Positions 62,879 to 64,000 of a stretch of 64,000 nt of DNA are shown here, piece after piece (positions within the stretch are counted from its first letter, which is position 1; every line of letters begins with the position of its first letter). The notes beneath the pieces are model-generated. The model worked only from the letters and a program-made list of their open reading frames with translations, ran no database searches and was not told where the DNA came from. Made by a program: the position numbers and the translations under genes. Source of the DNA: Photobacterium rosenbergii (GTDB lineage: Bacteria > Pseudomonadota > Gammaproteobacteria > Enterobacterales > Vibrionaceae); NCBI RefSeq assembly GCF_003026455.1, contig NZ_PYMB01000001.1, positions 186,001-250,000 on the forward strand. Reading direction: 5' to 3'.

Positions 62879-63307
62879 TTAGAGGGCTTTGACCATTTTC
62901 TGCAAGAGTGAAATTAATTGCTGTTTCTCATCTGTATCTAAGCTGCTCAGAGCCTGCTCATTGATAGCGACGGGAATTGGCAATAAGTCCGATTTTAACT
63001 CACGTCCTTTTTCGGTCAGAAATATGCGGAATGAGCGGCGACTATTCGGGTCGTTTTGCCTTTCAACTAGACCTAGTTTTTCAAGCTTATCGATAGTTCG
63101 TGTCGTCGTTGAGTTCTCAACTTTAGATTTTTGCGATATCTCAGTTTGGGTAACTCCTTCCTCCTCCCATAAGCACATAAGCGTTGGCCAGAGTGCGATA
63201 GTAAGCCCATGTTTCTTTAATTCTGTGTCGAAAGTCCTTGCCGCATTGTTGGCGACAACATTGATCAGCCACCCGAAGCTGGACTGTCGGTCAAATTCTT
63301 GTGTCAT
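62879..63307 (-). CDS. MarR-family regulator
   Basis: A 142-residue winged-helix regulator. The recognition region is TQTEISQKSKVENSTTTRTIDKLEKLGLV (about 54-82), followed by the wing QNDPNSRRSFRIFLTEKGREL. MarR proteins sense phenolic or oxidative signals and often control efflux or redox genes. It lies just after the cytochrome b gene, same strand, 23 bases apart, so they may be cotranscribed. Target unknown. Confidence 0.85.
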   Translation of the reverse strand: MTQEFDRQSSFGWLINVVANNAARTFDTELKKHGLTIALWPTLMCLWEEEGVTQTEISQKSKVENSTTTRTIDKLEKLGLVERQNDPNSRRSFRIFLTEKGRELKSDLLPIPVAINEQALSSLDTDEKQQLISLLQKMVKAL

Positions 63308-63330
63308 AAGGGGAGACTAACCTTTATGGA

Positions 63331-63960
63331 TTATAAACTGGCAACTATTGCTATTGTAACTGATAGGGCTGCAACAAACAGTACCAACGCTTTTAGATTA
63401 CTCGCAAAATGCAGCTTACCTGATTGGAAAGGCTCAGGGGGAGTTTGCTTGCCGGTGATCATGGCGAGTACCAACGGTTTTTTGCGTAACTTGTAAATGA
63501 CTATTGCTGCCAGGTGGATAACAACAAGCCCAACCAAGGTTTTGGCAACAAAAACATGGATCTCTTCAACTATGTAGTAGAACTGATCGCTCAAGATATT
63601 ATCAAGTAACGAGAAGTTATCGAACCAACCGGCTAGCGCCAAACCACTCAGGCATTGGATAATCAAAAGTGTGAGTAGGGCAAAGACCATCAAACCGCCA
63701 GCAGGGTTATGCCCCGGTTTTGGTGAGTGTTTCCCTTTTAGATAGTTCAGTACCACGCGTGGTGAGCGGATAAATTGCGAAAATCGACTCGTTTCACTGC
63801 CAAACACTCCCCAGCAGATCCGCCACAGCAGAAGAGAAAGTAATGCTAGTCCGAACGTAACATGGGGACCTCCGCCATTGAAGCCGCTCATTGCAACAAG
63901 GGTGAAGAGTAATGCCTGTAGCCAGTGGTAAAGCCTTGTTGGTAAATCCCAAATCTTCAT
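63331..63960 (-). CDS. Cytochrome b561-type membrane cytochrome
   Basis: A 209-residue membrane cytochrome with four spans. Haem His candidates are RLYHWLQ (residue 12), the EEIHVFVAK His (about 133) and VVIHLAAIV (about 148). It resembles the b-type subunit paired with hydrogenases or with diheme cytochrome c proteins; the partner, if any, lies past the window edge. It carries electrons within the membrane. Precedes marR on one likely transcript. Confidence 0.83.
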   Translation of the reverse strand: MKIWDLPTRLYHWLQALLFTLVAMSGFNGGGPHVTFGLALLSLLLWRICWGVFGSETSRFSQFIRSPRVVLNYLKGKHSPKPGHNPAGGLMVFALLTLLIIQCLSGLALAGWFDNFSLLDNILSDQFYYIVEEIHVFVAKTLVGLVVIHLAAIVIYKLRKKPLVLAMITGKQTPPEPFQSGKLHFASNLKALVLFVAALSVTIAIVASL

Positions 63961-64000
63961 AGTCTTTGACCTTTTTTAAGTAGTTCCGATTTGTTGATGA

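Noticed and set aside
1..64000. tRNA, rRNA, CRISPR arrays, prophage or defence islands
   Set aside because: No cloverleaf with TTCRANNC arm in a gene-free place, no regularly spaced direct repeats, and no cluster of phage, nuclease or toxin genes was seen.

Overview
The window is a stretch of gammaproteobacterial chromosome. It most resembles the family Vibrionaceae (Photobacterium, Vibrio or relatives). That view rests on gene content and protein style: a CirA/IrgA-like TonB receptor, a stand-alone autotransporter-like barrel, anaerobic DMSO respiration genes, a DUF3010 protein, a tandem QueD-like protein, class I HMG-CoA reductase and an Fe-S photolyase. I cannot fix the genus without a search. 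I see no rRNA, tRNA, CRISPR array, prophage or intact insertion sequence. One short MITE-like element is present.

Layout. 1-2.6 kb: end of a TonB-dependent receptor, then an outer-membrane barrel gene. 2.8-14.4 kb: a molybdoenzyme island with two tandem dmsABC operons on the minus strand, then a divergent dmsD, napF-like ferredoxin and modF group. 14.4-17.7 kb: AraC regulator, a 63-residue protein, L-2-hydroxyglutarate oxidase, the MITE-like repeat and a small membrane protein. 17.8-29.0 kb: mixed accessory and housekeeping genes, including a repeat-bearing lipoprotein, alkylsulfatase with its LysR partner, DUF3010, YgjP-like peptidase, methyltransferase, AraC, SpoIIAA-like, outer-membrane barrel, tandem QueD-like and phospholipase D-like lipoprotein. 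29.4-33.8 kb: a 21-codon gene, LysE exporter with AsnC regulator, DUF2076 protein, YceI with cytochrome b561, and a HAD phosphatase. 33.9-38.8 kb: a cupin-type XRE regulator divergent from a third, more distant dmsABC operon, with terminator-like hairpins in its leader. 38.9-44.8 kb: peroxiredoxin-like, ABM monooxygenase, GNAT, a GGGtGRT/NifU-like pair with a structured leader, a His-rich exported protein and a lipoprotein. 44.8-51.1 kb: a complete tetronate (L-threonate/D-erythronate type) catabolic operon with its DeoR regulator, in the gene order of E. coli ygbI-ygbN. 51.3-64 kb: unknown protein, SPOUT methyltransferase, Lon-like protease, EamA transporter, DUF2256 with Fe-S photolyase, HMG-CoA reductase, XRE protein, aldo/keto reductase, glyoxalase I, DJ-1-like protein, DCC protein, MarR and cytochrome b.

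How the parts fit. The main theme is anaerobic S-/N-oxide respiration. Three DmsABC enzymes share a window with one DmsD-type Tat chaperone, a NapF-like ferredoxin and a ModF-like ATPase, all related to molybdoenzyme making. The two tandem operons have FNR-like sites exactly the same distance upstream of dmsA, which suggests shared anoxic control. The third copy has its own regulator and leader, which suggests a different trigger or substrate.

The best candidates for something undescribed are the GGGtGRT/NifU-like pair with its leader and 24-codon upstream ORF, the hairpin leader of the third dms operon, the palindrome before dmsD, the QueD-like fusion with its metal motif only in the second half, and the 21-codon gene.
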